Assembly: GCA_038251625.1 (NCBI GenBank)
Contig: JBBSBE010000013.1
Location: 1 to 49,267 of the forward strand
Direction: 5' to 3'
DNA length: 49,267 nucleotides
Source of the DNA: JBBQXK01 sp038251625
GTDB lineage: Bacteria; Pseudomonadota; Alphaproteobacteria; Rhodobacterales; Rhodobacteraceae
In this document: positions 1-8,444 of the stretch, one piece after another
Layout of the letters: each line of letters begins with the position of its first letter
Position numbering within the stretch: position 1 is the first letter of the stretch
Notes under the pieces: model-generated
The model's database searches: none
Seen by the model: the letters and a program-made list of their open reading frames with translations, nothing else
What the model was told of the DNA's origin: nothing
Made by a program: the position numbers and the translations under genes

Positions 1-1
1 C

Positions 2-685
2 AGCACCTTTACGCTGACGGGCAAGCTGCAACCCACGGTGATCGACATCCTCAAGGATGTGGATTTCCACGCCGAGGAGCTGCGCCCCGAAGACTTCGTG
101 ACCGTGGGCTTCAACGGCGTGATGTGCATCGAGGCCGGTGGTCCGCCTGCAGGCACAGGCTGCGGCGGCTATGTGGTGGGCCAGACGGTGAAACTGCTGA
201 AGCAGCATCACCTTCTGGAAGACACCGATGTGGTGATCTTCGACGTGCTCGGCGATGTGGTCTGCGGCGGCTTTGCGGCCCCCCTGCAGCACGCCGACCG
301 GGCGCTGATCGTCACCGCCAACGATTTCGACAGCATCTACGCGATGAACCGCATCATCGCGGCCGTTCAGGCCAAGTCGTCCAACTACAAGGTGCGGCTG
401 GCGGGGTGCGTGGCCAACCGCAGCCGCGAGACGAACGAGGTGGATCGGTTCTGCGAAAAGGTGGGCTTCAAGCGCATCGCCCACATGCCCGACATCGACG
501 CGATCCGCCGCAGCCGTCTGAAAAAAAAGACGCTCTTCGAGATGGATGCAGATGACGACGTGATGCTGGCGCGCACCGAATACATGAGCCTTGCCAATGC
601 GCTGTGGCGTTCGGTCGGCGAGGCGCCCCTGACGCCCGATCCGCTGCCCGACCGCGAGATTTTCGAACTTCTGGGGTTTGATTGA
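2..685 (+). CDS. bchL: Light-independent protochlorophyllide reductase iron protein BchL (3' part)
   Basis: BchL is the NifH-like, ATP-driven electron donor of dark-operative protochlorophyllide reductase; with BchN-BchB it reduces ring D of protochlorophyllide to chlorophyllide. The reading frame is open from the left edge of the window, so the start is missing. About 227 residues are visible, against roughly 297 for the family, so some 70 N-terminal residues including the P-loop lie outside. Two cysteines in the contexts GTGCGGY and DVVCGGF match the pair that each subunit supplies to the bridging 4Fe-4S cluster. The C-terminus (FELLGFD) is typical of the family. The stop lies just before bchM, as in the bchFNBHLM operon of purple bacteria. 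The identification is firm. Confidence 0.96.
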   Translation, partial: STFTLTGKLQPTVIDILKDVDFHAEELRPEDFVTVGFNGVMCIEAGGPPAGTGCGGYVVGQTVKLLKQHHLLEDTDVVIFDVLGDVVCGGFAAPLQHADRALIVTANDFDSIYAMNRIIAAVQAKSSNYKVRLAGCVANRSRETNEVDRFCEKVGFKRIAHMPDIDAIRRSRLKKKTLFEMDADDDVMLARTEYMSLANALWRSVGEAPLTPDPLPDREIFELLGFD

Positions 686-686
686 C

Positions 687-1349
687 ATGACCGACTACGC
701 CAACACCCGCGCCCGGGTCGAGGATTACTTCGATCGTACCGCCACGGACGCCTGGGCGCGCCTGACCACCGATGCCAAGGTCAGCCGCATCCGGCAAACC
801 GTGCGCGCGGGGCGGGATGCGATGCGCGCCACGATGCTGGCACGGCTGCCGGCAGACCTGCGGGGCGCGCGCATCCTTGATGCCGGGTGCGGCACCGGGC
901 TGATGACGGCCGAACTGGCCGCACGCGGCGCCGATGTGATGGCCGTGGATATCTCGCCGAAACTCGTTGGCATCGCGGCCGATCGGTTGCCCGCCGCGCT
1001 GCAGCCCAAGGTGACGTTCCGCGCCGGCGACATGACGGACGCCAAACTGGGCCGGTTCGATGCCGTCATGGCGATGGACAGCCTGATCTACTACAACGAA
1101 GGCGATCTGGTGGACGCCCTGTCGCGCCTGTCTGACAGGGCCGGGCAGGTTGTATTCACCGTCGCCCCCCGCACCGCGTTCCTGATGGTCTTCTGGGGCA
1201 TGGGCAAGCTTTTCCCCCGGTCAGACCGCTCGCCCATCATGGTGCCGCAAGCGCATGCGCGGCTTGCGCGTGCCGTGCCTGGTCTTTCACGCGTCGCGCG
1301 CGTTTCGCGTGGTTTCTACATCTCGGAATGCCTGGAGGTGCGGGGATGA
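687..1349 (+). CDS. bchM: Magnesium protoporphyrin IX methyltransferase BchM
   Basis: BchM methylates the 13-propionate of Mg-protoporphyrin IX using S-adenosylmethionine, giving the monomethyl ester that AcsF later cyclises. The 220-residue product has a class I methyltransferase fold, with the SAM-binding motif ILDAGCGTGL near residue 65 and the following acidic loop AVDIS. The N-terminus MTDYANTRARVEDYF is the family start. I use the ATG at 687 rather than an in-frame TTG at 678, because a GGGG tract lies about ten bases ahead and the family begins here. The gene starts one base after the bchL stop. Its own stop overlaps the start of lhaA (ATGA), so translation is probably coupled. Confidence 0.95.
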   Translation: MTDYANTRARVEDYFDRTATDAWARLTTDAKVSRIRQTVRAGRDAMRATMLARLPADLRGARILDAGCGTGLMTAELAARGADVMAVDISPKLVGIAADRLPAALQPKVTFRAGDMTDAKLGRFDAVMAMDSLIYYNEGDLVDALSRLSDRAGQVVFTVAPRTAFLMVFWGMGKLFPRSDRSPIMVPQAHARLARAVPGLSRVARVSRGFYISECLEVRG

Positions 1350-2785
1350 TCCTGCGGAAGCATCAACTGAAAAGCCTGCCTGCCTCATGGCTGCCTTTCG
1401 CGGATGCGGCCTCTGAAGGGCTGCCGATGGGGCAGCTTTTGCGGCTGTCGCTCTTTCAGGTCTCGGTCGGCATGGCCGCCGTCCTGCTTCTCGGCACGCT
1501 CAACCGCGTGATGATCGTCGAGCTTGCGGTGCCTGCCAGCATCGTCGCCATGATGATCGCGCTGCCGGTGATCTCGGCGCCCTTCCGGGCAGCACTGGGG
1601 CACAAGAGCGACAATCACAAAAGCTGGATCGGCTGGAAGCGTATCCCCTACCTCTGGTTCGGGTCGCTGTGGCAGATGGGTGGTCTGGCCATCATGCCCT
1701 TCGCACTGATCGTGCTCTCCGGCGACCAGATCCATGGGCCGGAATGGGCGGGTCAGGCGCTTGCGGGCGTCGCCTTCCTGATGACCGGCATCGGCATGCA
1801 CATGACGCAGACGGCGGGCCTTGCGCTCGCGTCCGACCGCGCGACCGATGAGACGCGACCCCGCGTCGTGGCGCTTCTCTACGTGATGTTCCTGCTGGGC
1901 ATGGCTGTCTCTGCCGTCGTTCTGGGCTGGCTTCTGCGCGATTTCAACCAGATCACCCTGATCCGCGTCGTGCAGGGCTGCGCCGTGGTGACGATGGTCT
2001 TGAACATGATCGCGCTCTGGAAGCAGGAAAAGGTGCGCCCGATGACGGCCGCCGAGATGGAAGAACAGCCCCCCGTGTTCTTTGAAGGCTGGCGCGATCT
2101 GATGGCGGGTGGTGTGGCGGGGCGGCTCTTGCTGGTCGTCATGCTGGGCACGATGGCGTTTCAGATGCAGGATGTGCTGCTGGAACCCTACGGCGCCGAA
2201 ATCCTGCACCTGTCGGTCGGAAACACCACATGGCTGACCGCCGCCAACGCGATGGGGGCCCTAGTGGGCTTTGTCCTTGCGGGCCGCTGGATGACGCGTG
2301 GGTTTGATATGTTCCGCATGGCCGCACGCGGGCTTCTGGTCGGCGTCGCCGCCTTCACCGCCGTGATCTTCGCGGCACCCTTGGGTTCGGTGGTCATGTT
2401 CTACATTGGCGCCGCCGGAATCGGGCTTGGTGCGGGTCTCTTCGCCGTCTCCACCCTGACTGCCGCAATGTCGCTGCCCGAACAGGGCATGGCGGGGCGC
2501 GGTCTGGTGCTGGGCGCCTGGGGGGCGGCACAAGCCACCGCAGCGGGCCTTTCGATCGCCATCGGCGGCGCGCTGCGCGATACCGTTGGCAGCTACGCAA
2601 TGGCCGGGCACCTCGGCGATGCTCTTGCCACCCCCGCTTTTGGCTATGCCTTTGTCTACCAAATCGAAATCGTGGCGCTCTTTGTCACGCTCCTTGCTCT
2701 TGCCCCGCTTGTACGGGTCATGCCCTACGTTCCGCAATCCAAGACCAGCGCCGCCCGTGTGGGCATCGTTGAATTCCCCACCTGA
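1346..2785 (+). CDS. lhaA: Light-harvesting complex 1 assembly protein LhaA (PucC/BCD family)
   Basis: LhaA is an inner-membrane protein of the PucC branch of the major facilitator superfamily. It helps insert or supply bacteriochlorophyll for assembly of the LH1 antenna. The 479-residue product is hydrophobic throughout and has about twelve predicted membrane spans. An early conserved segment (residues about 70-100) contains APFRAALGHKSDNHKSWIGW, a signature of this family. The ATG at 1346 is chosen because GGAGG lies eight bases upstream and because it overlaps the bchM stop; an in-frame ATG at 1328 is less likely. In Rhodobacter capsulatus the homologue (orf1696) carries promoter activity for puhA within its coding region; I cannot verify that here. 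Confidence 0.93.
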   Translation: MILRKHQLKSLPASWLPFADAASEGLPMGQLLRLSLFQVSVGMAAVLLLGTLNRVMIVELAVPASIVAMMIALPVISAPFRAALGHKSDNHKSWIGWKRIPYLWFGSLWQMGGLAIMPFALIVLSGDQIHGPEWAGQALAGVAFLMTGIGMHMTQTAGLALASDRATDETRPRVVALLYVMFLLGMAVSAVVLGWLLRDFNQITLIRVVQGCAVVTMVLNMIALWKQEKVRPMTAAEMEEQPPVFFEGWRDLMAGGVAGRLLLVVMLGTMAFQMQDVLLEPYGAEILHLSVGNTTWLTAANAMGALVGFVLAGRWMTRGFDMFRMAARGLLVGVAAFTAVIFAAPLGSVVMFYIGAAGIGLGAGLFAVSTLTAAMSLPEQGMAGRGLVLGAWGAAQATAAGLSIAIGGALRDTVGSYAMAGHLGDALATPAFGYAFVYQIEIVALFVTLLALAPLVRVMPYVPQSKTSAARVGIVEFPT

Positions 2786-2804
2786 CCCCGGGAGGATCAA
2801 AAAA

Positions 2805-3584
2805 ATGGTTGGTGTAACCTTCTTCGGCAACTTCGATCTCGCAAGCCTTGCGATCTGGATGTTCTGGGCGTTCTTCGCCTTGCTCATCTTCTACATTCAG
2901 CGCGAAAACATGCGCGAGGGCTATCCCCTGGAAACCGAGGACGGTGAGGCTGCCCCGAACCAGGGCCCCTTTCCGCTGCCCTCGCCCAAGACCTTTCTCC
3001 TGCCGCATGGCCGGGGTGAAGTGACCGTCCCCAATGGCGAGCGTGAGGCGCGCGAAATCGCGATGGCCCGCACCGCAGGGTCGGACGGCTTTCCGCACAT
3101 GCCCACGGGCGATGCGATGGTCGATGGCGTGGGTCCTGCAGCCTGGGCGCCGCGCCGCGACGTGCCGGAACTGGACGGTCACGGCCACAACAAGATCGTC
3201 CCGATGGCACGCGCCGAAGGCTTCATGATCTCGGCGGGCCGCGATCCTCGCGGTCTTCCGGTGCAGGGCAATGATCTTGCCTATGTCGGCACCATCTCCG
3301 ACATGTGGGTCGACGCGCCCGAGCAACTGGTGCGCTACCTGGAAGTGGCGCTCGAGAATGGCTCCAAGCGCCTGATCCCGATGCCGATGGCCAAGATCCA
3401 AAGCGACCGCGTGGTTGTCTCGGCCCTTTCGTCGGACCTTTTCGCAGGGATCCCCGCCACCCGGTCCTCGACCGAGGTGACGCTGCTCGAGGAAGACAAG
3501 ATCTCGGGCTATGTCGCTGGCGGCATCCTCTACTCTGCCGACAAGCGCGCCTCCAAGTGGCGTGCGCTTGGCCAACTCGTCTGA
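2805..3584 (+). CDS. puhA: Photosynthetic reaction centre H subunit PuhA
   Basis: PuhA is the H subunit of the type 2 photosynthetic reaction centre. It caps the L-M core on the cytoplasmic side and shapes proton delivery to the secondary quinone. The product has 259 residues, the usual length. A single N-terminal membrane span (about residues 10-32) is followed by the conserved stretch YIQRENMREGYPLE and a large cytoplasmic beta domain. The ATG at 2805 has a strong GGGAGGAT site starting 16 bases upstream; in-frame codons further upstream lie inside lhaA and are rejected. The gene sits between lhaA and puhB, as in other purple bacteria. The call is secure. Confidence 0.97.
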   Translation: MVGVTFFGNFDLASLAIWMFWAFFALLIFYIQRENMREGYPLETEDGEAAPNQGPFPLPSPKTFLLPHGRGEVTVPNGEREAREIAMARTAGSDGFPHMPTGDAMVDGVGPAAWAPRRDVPELDGHGHNKIVPMARAEGFMISAGRDPRGLPVQGNDLAYVGTISDMWVDAPEQLVRYLEVALENGSKRLIPMPMAKIQSDRVVVSALSSDLFAGIPATRSSTEVTLLEEDKISGYVAGGILYSADKRASKWRALGQLV

Positions 3585-3611
3585 ACGAAAAAACACAGGG
3601 AGGGCCGCGCC

Positions 3612-4244
3612 ATGGCCGATGACGACTTCAACTTCGAGCCGGTTCCCGGCCTTCCCGCTTTGCCCCCCAAGGGCGAGACGATCCTCTGGCAGGGCCGCCC
3701 GTCGACCCTGCGGCTGGCCCGCGAGGCCTTCGGGCTCGACTGGCTGGCGTTCTACTTCGCCGCACTCGTGTTCTGGCGCGCCTCGGTGGGCTTTGGCGAG
3801 GCGGGTTTGGCTGGCGCGCTGGCCTACGGCCTCCCCTACATCCTGCCCGGCCTGATCGCGGCCCTGATCTTGCTGGCGATGGCCTGGGCACAGGCCCGCG
3901 CCACCGTCTACACGATCACCACCTCGCGGGTCGCGATGCGGATCGGTGCGGCCCTCAGCGTCACCTTCAATATCCCCTTTCCGCAGGTGGCTTCCGCCTC
4001 GCTTGACCTGCGCAAGGGCGGTTCGGGCACCGTCGCCCTGAAACTCGCACCCGAGGCGCGGATTTCCTACCTGATCGCCTGGCCCCATGTGCGCCCGTGG
4101 TATTTCGTGACCCAGCCTGCCCTGCGCTGCATCCCGGATGCCGAACGTGTGGCAAAGCTGCTGGCTCAGGCCGCCGAAACCCGCCTGTCGCGGCCCGAGG
4201 TGATGGCGATGCCCACCTCTGCCGTCGCTGTCGCGGCAGAATGA
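3612..4244 (+). CDS. puhB: Photosynthetic complex assembly protein PuhB
   Basis: PuhB is a membrane protein needed for efficient assembly of the reaction centre and LH1 in Rhodobacter. The 210-residue product begins with a short soluble segment containing ETILWQGRPS, the usual entry into a bacterial PH (bPH2) domain. Two hydrophobic segments follow (about residues 42-60 and 73-95), then the PH-like part with TVYTITTSRVAMRIG. An AGGGAGGG ribosome-binding site lies just before the ATG. The gene follows puhA after 27 bases and precedes puhC by 13 bases, which suggests one transcript. The molecular role in assembly is known from genetics rather than from the sequence. Confidence 0.93.
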   Translation: MADDDFNFEPVPGLPALPPKGETILWQGRPSTLRLAREAFGLDWLAFYFAALVFWRASVGFGEAGLAGALAYGLPYILPGLIAALILLAMAWAQARATVYTITTSRVAMRIGAALSVTFNIPFPQVASASLDLRKGGSGTVALKLAPEARISYLIAWPHVRPWYFVTQPALRCIPDAERVAKLLAQAAETRLSRPEVMAMPTSAVAVAAE

Positions 4245-4257
4245 AAAGGAACGCGCC

Positions 4258-4719
4258 ATGACCCAGTTTGACACCACAGCGATGCCCACCGCCACCGAAG
4301 CCGACAAGATCCCCGTTGGCCTCTTGCGCGCGATGCTGCTGCTTGTGGTCTGCACGCTGACCCTCGTTACCGCTGCTGTGGTCAGCGGCCGCGACACCGT
4401 TGCCCGCCCCGAACCCGCCGCCGTTACCGCCGAGCGCGACATCCGCCTGATCGGCGGCGGCGCAAAGGCCGTGACGGTACTTGATGCCGATGGCACTCTG
4501 CTGGCAGACTTGGCGCATGGAGGGTTTGTGACGGTGGTGCAGAATGCGCTGGAAACCGCCCGTCATCGCCACGGTGTCGATCCCACGCTGCCCGTTCGCC
4601 TTGTTCGCTTTGCAAACGGGCGCTTTGCGGTGGAAGATCCGATCACCGGATGGAGTGTTGAGCTTTACGCCTTCGGAGCCGACAATGAGGCGGCGTTCAC
4701 GCGCCTTCTTGCCGAGTAA
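4258..4719 (+). CDS. puhC: Photosynthetic complex assembly protein PuhC
   Basis: PuhC is a small protein anchored by one membrane span and required for normal photosynthetic growth and for organising the reaction centre-LH1 core in Rhodobacter. The product has 153 residues: a short cytoplasmic N-terminus, a hydrophobic helix at about residues 22-43, then a soluble and presumably periplasmic domain with DIRLIGGGAKAVTVLDADG and a central GFV segment typical of the family. The ribosome-binding site AAAGGAA lies seven bases upstream. Position between puhB and the next small gene agrees with the conserved puhABC order. Function beyond assembly is not evident from sequence. Confidence 0.9.
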   Translation: MTQFDTTAMPTATEADKIPVGLLRAMLLLVVCTLTLVTAAVVSGRDTVARPEPAAVTAERDIRLIGGGAKAVTVLDADGTLLADLAHGGFVTVVQNALETARHRHGVDPTLPVRLVRFANGRFAVEDPITGWSVELYAFGADNEAAFTRLLAE

Positions 4720-4766
4720 GACCAAGAACAAGACGACAAAATAAAAAAATCTAGGGAACCAAGATC

Positions 4767-5063
4767 ATGGGAATATTCACGAAAGAAAGGGAAGAGGTGC
4801 CGGTGACCGTCGAGGTCTCGCACCGCTTCGAAAGCCTGCACGCCCACGTTCGCTTCAACAATGGTGCCGTGATCTACCCCGGCGACGAAGTGCAAGTTCA
4901 CGGCACGCCGGTTCAGGCGGCCTGGGGCGAGCTGATCGTCGAGGACCGCACTGCCACGATCACCCGCGCGAGCCTTCTGGAACGCCTCTGGACCCGTCTT
5001 ACCGGCGATTTCGAGGTGATGGAGCTTTGCGAATTTTCCTTCTCGGATGAGGTGCTGTCATGA
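4767..5063 (+). CDS. Uncharacterised 98-residue protein of the puh-acsF region
   Basis: This gene encodes a soluble 98-residue protein with no signal peptide, membrane span or cysteine pair. The sequence is rich in acidic and hydrophobic residues. It contains HVRFNNGAVIYPGDEVQVHG, which reads like a small beta-barrel, and ends in an acidic tail. A small hypothetical gene is regularly found at this place in Rhodobacteraceae photosynthesis clusters, between puhC and acsF. Its stop overlaps the acsF start (ATGA at 5060-5063), so it is probably translated with acsF. A role connected to the aerobic cyclase or to complex assembly is inferred from position only. I do not assign a function. Confidence 0.85.
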   Translation: MGIFTKEREEVPVTVEVSHRFESLHAHVRFNNGAVIYPGDEVQVHGTPVQAAWGELIVEDRTATITRASLLERLWTRLTGDFEVMELCEFSFSDEVLS

Positions 5064-6154
5064 ACGCGCACGCCACGACCCACGACGAACTGCACGCCGA
5101 GATTTCGGGCACGTTCGACACCACGGCAATGGCCACCGAGACCACGCTGCTGAACCCGCGCTTCTACACCACCGATTTCGACGAGATGGACCGCGTCGAC
5201 GTCACTCCGGTGCGGGCCGAATGGGACAAGCTGATCGCGCAGATGAAATCGGACCCCAACAAGGGCCATTTCAAGAAGAACGCCGACTGGGACAAGGTGG
5301 ACTGGGACGGCATGGAACCGGGCCTGCGCGCCGAATTCATCGACTTCCTGGTTTCCTCCTGCACCGCCGAATTCTCCGGCTGCGTGCTTTACAAGGAAAT
5401 GAAGCGCCGCGGTGCAAACCCCGACATCTGCGAGCTTTTCAGCTACATGAGCCGGGATGAGGCGCGGCATGCGGGCTTTATCAACGACGCGCTGCGCGAG
5501 GCGGGTGTTGCGGTGAACCTTGGCTTTCTGACCAAGGCAAAGAAATACACCTACTTCCGGCCAAAGTTCATCTACTACGCCACCTACCTGTCCGAAAAGA
5601 TCGGCTACGCCCGCTACATCACCATCTATCGCCACCTCGAGGCGAACCCCGATCAGCGGTTCCACCCGATCTTCAAGTGGTTCCGCGAATGGTGCAACGA
5701 CGAGTTCAGCCATGGCGAGGCCTTTGCCCTGCTGATGAAGACAGACCCCAAGCTGACCACGAGCTTTGTCAACAAGCTCTATATCCGCTTCTTCCTCACG
5801 GCGGTCTATTCCACCATGTGGGTGCGCGATCACGCCCGGCCGAAGTTCCACGAGGCGCTGGGGGTCGATATCGAATGGTATGACCAAGAGGTGTACCGCA
5901 AGACCTCTGCCATCGCGCGCCAGATCTTCCCGATCGAGATCGACATCGACCATCCCCGCTGGTTGCCGAACCTGCGCCGGATGAACGCTGCGTTCCTCGC
6001 GATGGATGCCGCGCGCAAGCAGGGCGGGCTGATGGGCAAACTCAAGGGCTTTGCCGCAAGCGCAAGGGCCCTCCGCGCCTTCGCCACCCTCTACCTGATC
6101 CCGGTCAAGCACCAGGATCTGCCCCGAGACGTGCGGCTGGAGCCGGCCTACTAA
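5060..6154 (+). CDS. acsF: Aerobic Mg-protoporphyrin IX monomethyl ester cyclase AcsF
   Basis: AcsF is the diiron subunit of the oxygen-dependent cyclase, which forms ring E of bacteriochlorophyll by converting Mg-protoporphyrin IX monomethyl ester to divinyl protochlorophyllide. The product has 364 residues. Two ferritin-like iron-binding signatures are visible: a glutamate in the context TAEFSG followed by SRDEARHAGF, and later WCNDEFSHGEAFA. The start overlaps the preceding small gene. The presence of AcsF shows that pigment can be made with oxygen present; an anaerobic BchE could exist elsewhere in the genome. A strong hairpin follows the stop codon. Confidence 0.96.
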   Translation: MNAHATTHDELHAEISGTFDTTAMATETTLLNPRFYTTDFDEMDRVDVTPVRAEWDKLIAQMKSDPNKGHFKKNADWDKVDWDGMEPGLRAEFIDFLVSSCTAEFSGCVLYKEMKRRGANPDICELFSYMSRDEARHAGFINDALREAGVAVNLGFLTKAKKYTYFRPKFIYYATYLSEKIGYARYITIYRHLEANPDQRFHPIFKWFREWCNDEFSHGEAFALLMKTDPKLTTSFVNKLYIRFFLTAVYSTMWVRDHARPKFHEALGVDIEWYDQEVYRKTSAIARQIFPIEIDIDHPRWLPNLRRMNAAFLAMDAARKQGGLMGKLKGFAASARALRAFATLYLIPVKHQDLPRDVRLEPAY

Positions 6155-6169
6155 GGCCCTCCCCGTACC

Positions 6170-6201
6170 CCGGCGGGGGCATGGGCGCGTGCCCCCGCCG
6201 G
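6170..6201 (+). other. Strong intercistronic hairpin between acsF and puhE
   Basis: Positions 6170-6181 and 6190-6201 form a perfect 12-base-pair GC-rich stem with an eight-base loop. No T-run follows, so it does not look like an intrinsic terminator. It lies 15 bases after the acsF stop and 25 bases before the puhE start. It may protect the upstream transcript from 3' exonucleases or pause transcription. This is inferred from structure and position. Confidence 0.8.
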
Positions 6202-6226
6202 AACTTCACACAGGAAAGGAGACGAC

Positions 6227-7012
6227 GTGGAAAACCCTTGGATCGCGGCCCTGACGGCGCTGTTCCTGTGGTGGTTTTCCACAGGCGCCCTGATGCTGCG
6301 CGTCCGTGTGGCCGACAATCAGGGGGGCGAGGCGCATCTGTGGTCCTGCCTTCTGGCGCTGCCCCTGCTGGTGGGGGGCGTCTTCGGCATCCACGAAACG
6401 GCGGGCGACACGTCGCCGACCGGCGCCTATCTTGCCTTTCTGTCCGCGCTGGCCATCTGGGGCTGGATCGAGCTTGCGTTCCTGTCGGGCCTCATCACCG
6501 GACCGAACACCACGCCCTGCCCGTCCGGCATCGGCGAGGGGGAACGGTTCCTGCGCGGGTTCGGCACCGTCGCATGGCACGAACTGGCCCTCGTGACAGC
6601 GCTCCTTACGCTTTGGCAAATCACGGCCGAAGCCGCCAATCCCTTCGGCTTCTGGGCCTTCGCGGTTCTTTTCTTCGCCCGTGTCTCGGCCAAGCTGAAC
6701 CTTTTCTTCGGCGTCCCCCGCATCCACACCGAATTCCTGCCCCGCACGCTGTCGCATCTGTCCAGCCACTTCCGTCGCGCGGGCATGAACGCCTTCTTCC
6801 CCGTCTCGGTCTCGGTCCTGACCTTCGCCACCTATTGCTGGCTCGAGCGTCTTGTGAACACCGAAACGCCCGGCGAAACCACCGGCCACGCGCTTCTTGT
6901 GGCCCTCACTCTTCTGGCTCTCCTTGAACACTGGTTCATGGTGATACCGCTTCCCGATCAAAAACTCTGGCGCTGGATGATGCCCGCGCCGAAACCCTTG
7001 CCCAAAGACTGA
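6227..7012 (+). CDS. puhE: Photosynthetic complex assembly protein PuhE
   Basis: PuhE (DUF3623) is a polytopic membrane protein of photosynthesis clusters that affects bacteriochlorophyll level and reaction centre assembly. The 261-residue product has about seven hydrophobic segments and the conserved cytosolic-loop sequence ARVSAKLNLFFGVPRIHTEF. The start is GTG at 6227, preceded by an excellent AGGAAAGGAGA site five to fifteen bases upstream. The gene lies between acsF and hemA as in other Rhodobacteraceae, with hemA beginning 11 bases after its stop. Its biochemical activity is not known. Confidence 0.92.
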   Translation: MENPWIAALTALFLWWFSTGALMLRVRVADNQGGEAHLWSCLLALPLLVGGVFGIHETAGDTSPTGAYLAFLSALAIWGWIELAFLSGLITGPNTTPCPSGIGEGERFLRGFGTVAWHELALVTALLTLWQITAEAANPFGFWAFAVLFFARVSAKLNLFFGVPRIHTEFLPRTLSHLSSHFRRAGMNAFFPVSVSVLTFATYCWLERLVNTETPGETTGHALLVALTLLALLEHWFMVIPLPDQKLWRWMMPAPKPLPKD

Positions 7013-7023
7013 AAGGCGCGCGC

Positions 7024-8238
7024 ATGGATTTCCAAGGCTACTTCACCCAGGAACTCGACCGCCTTCGCAACGAAGGCAACTACCGGATTTTCGCCGAACT
7101 GGAACGCCGCTGCGGGCAATTCCCCAAGGCGATCCGCTACACCGAAACGGGCGAGACGGAAGAAATCACCGTCTGGTGCTCGAACGATTACCTCGGCATG
7201 GGGCAAAACCCGACCGTCGTGCAAGCGATGGTGGAAACCGTGCAGTCCTGCGGCACGGGTGCCGGCGGCACGCGCAACATCTCGGGCACCAACCACTGCC
7301 ATCGCCTGCTCGAGGCTGAACTCGCCGATCTGCACAGCAAGGAAGATGCGCTGCTCTTCTCCTCCGGCTATGTGTCGAACTGGGCCGCGCTTGGCACACT
7401 GGGCGCCAAGATCCCCAATGTGGTGATCCTGTCGGACGAGAAGAACCACGCCTCGATGATCGAAGGCATCCGCCATTCCCGCGCCGACAAGGTGCTGTGG
7501 AAGCACAACGACTGGCGCGATCTGGACCGCAAGCTGCATGCGGTAGGCGATCGGCCCAAGCTGGTGGCCTTCGAGAGCGTCTATTCGATGGACGGCGACA
7601 TCGCCCCCATCCGCGAGATTGTCGAGGTGTGCGAGGCGCATGGCGCCATGAGCTACATCGACGAGGTGCATGCCGTGGGCATGTACGGGCCGCACGGCGG
7701 CGGCGTATCGGAACGCGAGGGGCTTGCCCACCGCATCGACCTGATCGAAGGCACGCTTGGCAAGGCCTTCGGCGTGTTCGGTGGCTACATCACCGGCACC
7801 GCGGCCATGTGCGATTTCATCCGCAGCTTTTCGTCCGGCTTCATCTTCACCACCGCCCTGCCCCCCGCCGTCGCCGCAGCGGCCACAACCTCGATCAAGC
7901 ATCTCAAGGGGTCGGACGCCGAGCGTTTGGCACAGCGGGCGAATGTGGCCAAGGTCCGCGCACGGCTTGACCGCGCTGGCATCCCCCACATGGCCAACGA
8001 CAGCCACATCATCCCGGTGATGATCGGCGACCCGGTCAAGTGCCGCATGATCAGCGATATCCTGATGCGCGACTGGGGCATCTACGTGCAGCCGATCAAC
8101 TATCCCACCGTGCCCAAGGGCACAGAACGGCTGCGCATCACCCCCTCGCCGCTCCATTCCGACGCCGACATCGACCGTCTGGTGGGGGCACTGGCCTCGA
8201 TGTGGAAGCACTGCGCACTGGCCCACGCGGTGGCGTGA
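7024..8238 (+). CDS. hemA: 5-aminolevulinate synthase HemA
   Basis: HemA is the pyridoxal-phosphate enzyme that condenses glycine and succinyl-CoA to 5-aminolevulinate, the first committed step for heme, bacteriochlorophyll and cobalamin in alphaproteobacteria. The 404-residue product has the family length. It shows WCSNDYLGM near the N-terminus, the glycine-rich GTGAGGTRNISGT, the PLP-binding SYIDEVHAVG, and the Schiff-base lysine (about K247) in EGTLGKAFG. The gene is placed directly after puhE, so precursor supply is tied to the photosynthesis operon. I see no clear T-tailed terminator in the 206 bases before the convergent hemF, only weak inverted repeats. Confidence 0.97.
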   Translation: MDFQGYFTQELDRLRNEGNYRIFAELERRCGQFPKAIRYTETGETEEITVWCSNDYLGMGQNPTVVQAMVETVQSCGTGAGGTRNISGTNHCHRLLEAELADLHSKEDALLFSSGYVSNWAALGTLGAKIPNVVILSDEKNHASMIEGIRHSRADKVLWKHNDWRDLDRKLHAVGDRPKLVAFESVYSMDGDIAPIREIVEVCEAHGAMSYIDEVHAVGMYGPHGGGVSEREGLAHRIDLIEGTLGKAFGVFGGYITGTAAMCDFIRSFSSGFIFTTALPPAVAAAATTSIKHLKGSDAERLAQRANVAKVRARLDRAGIPHMANDSHIIPVMIGDPVKCRMISDILMRDWGIYVQPINYPTVPKGTERLRITPSPLHSDADIDRLVGALASMWKHCALAHAVA

Positions 8239-8444
8239 GGCTGGGGCAAGGCGCCGAAAAACAGATGTTGTCAGGGTCCGTTTTCCGCAAGAGAAACGGC
8301 ACTTGCGCGCGCACCTGTTCCAAGGATCATCGGCAGCAGACTCGGCCAATGTATTGAGAAACGGTTAAATCGCTCTCGCAAGCCATTGATTTTGAACGGC
8401 CCGGAAATGTCGCACGTGTGGACAAGGGCAGCGCCCCCCTTGCC

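Noticed and set aside
2718..4496. A 592-residue open frame on the minus strand across puhA-puhC
   Set aside because: It lies opposite three well-identified genes and has the composition of a GC-rich shadow frame, with no recognisable domain.
8278..8297. Weak inverted repeat CCGTTT/AAACGG after hemA as a terminator
   Set aside because: Only six pairs, no T-run, and a mismatch extends the stem poorly.
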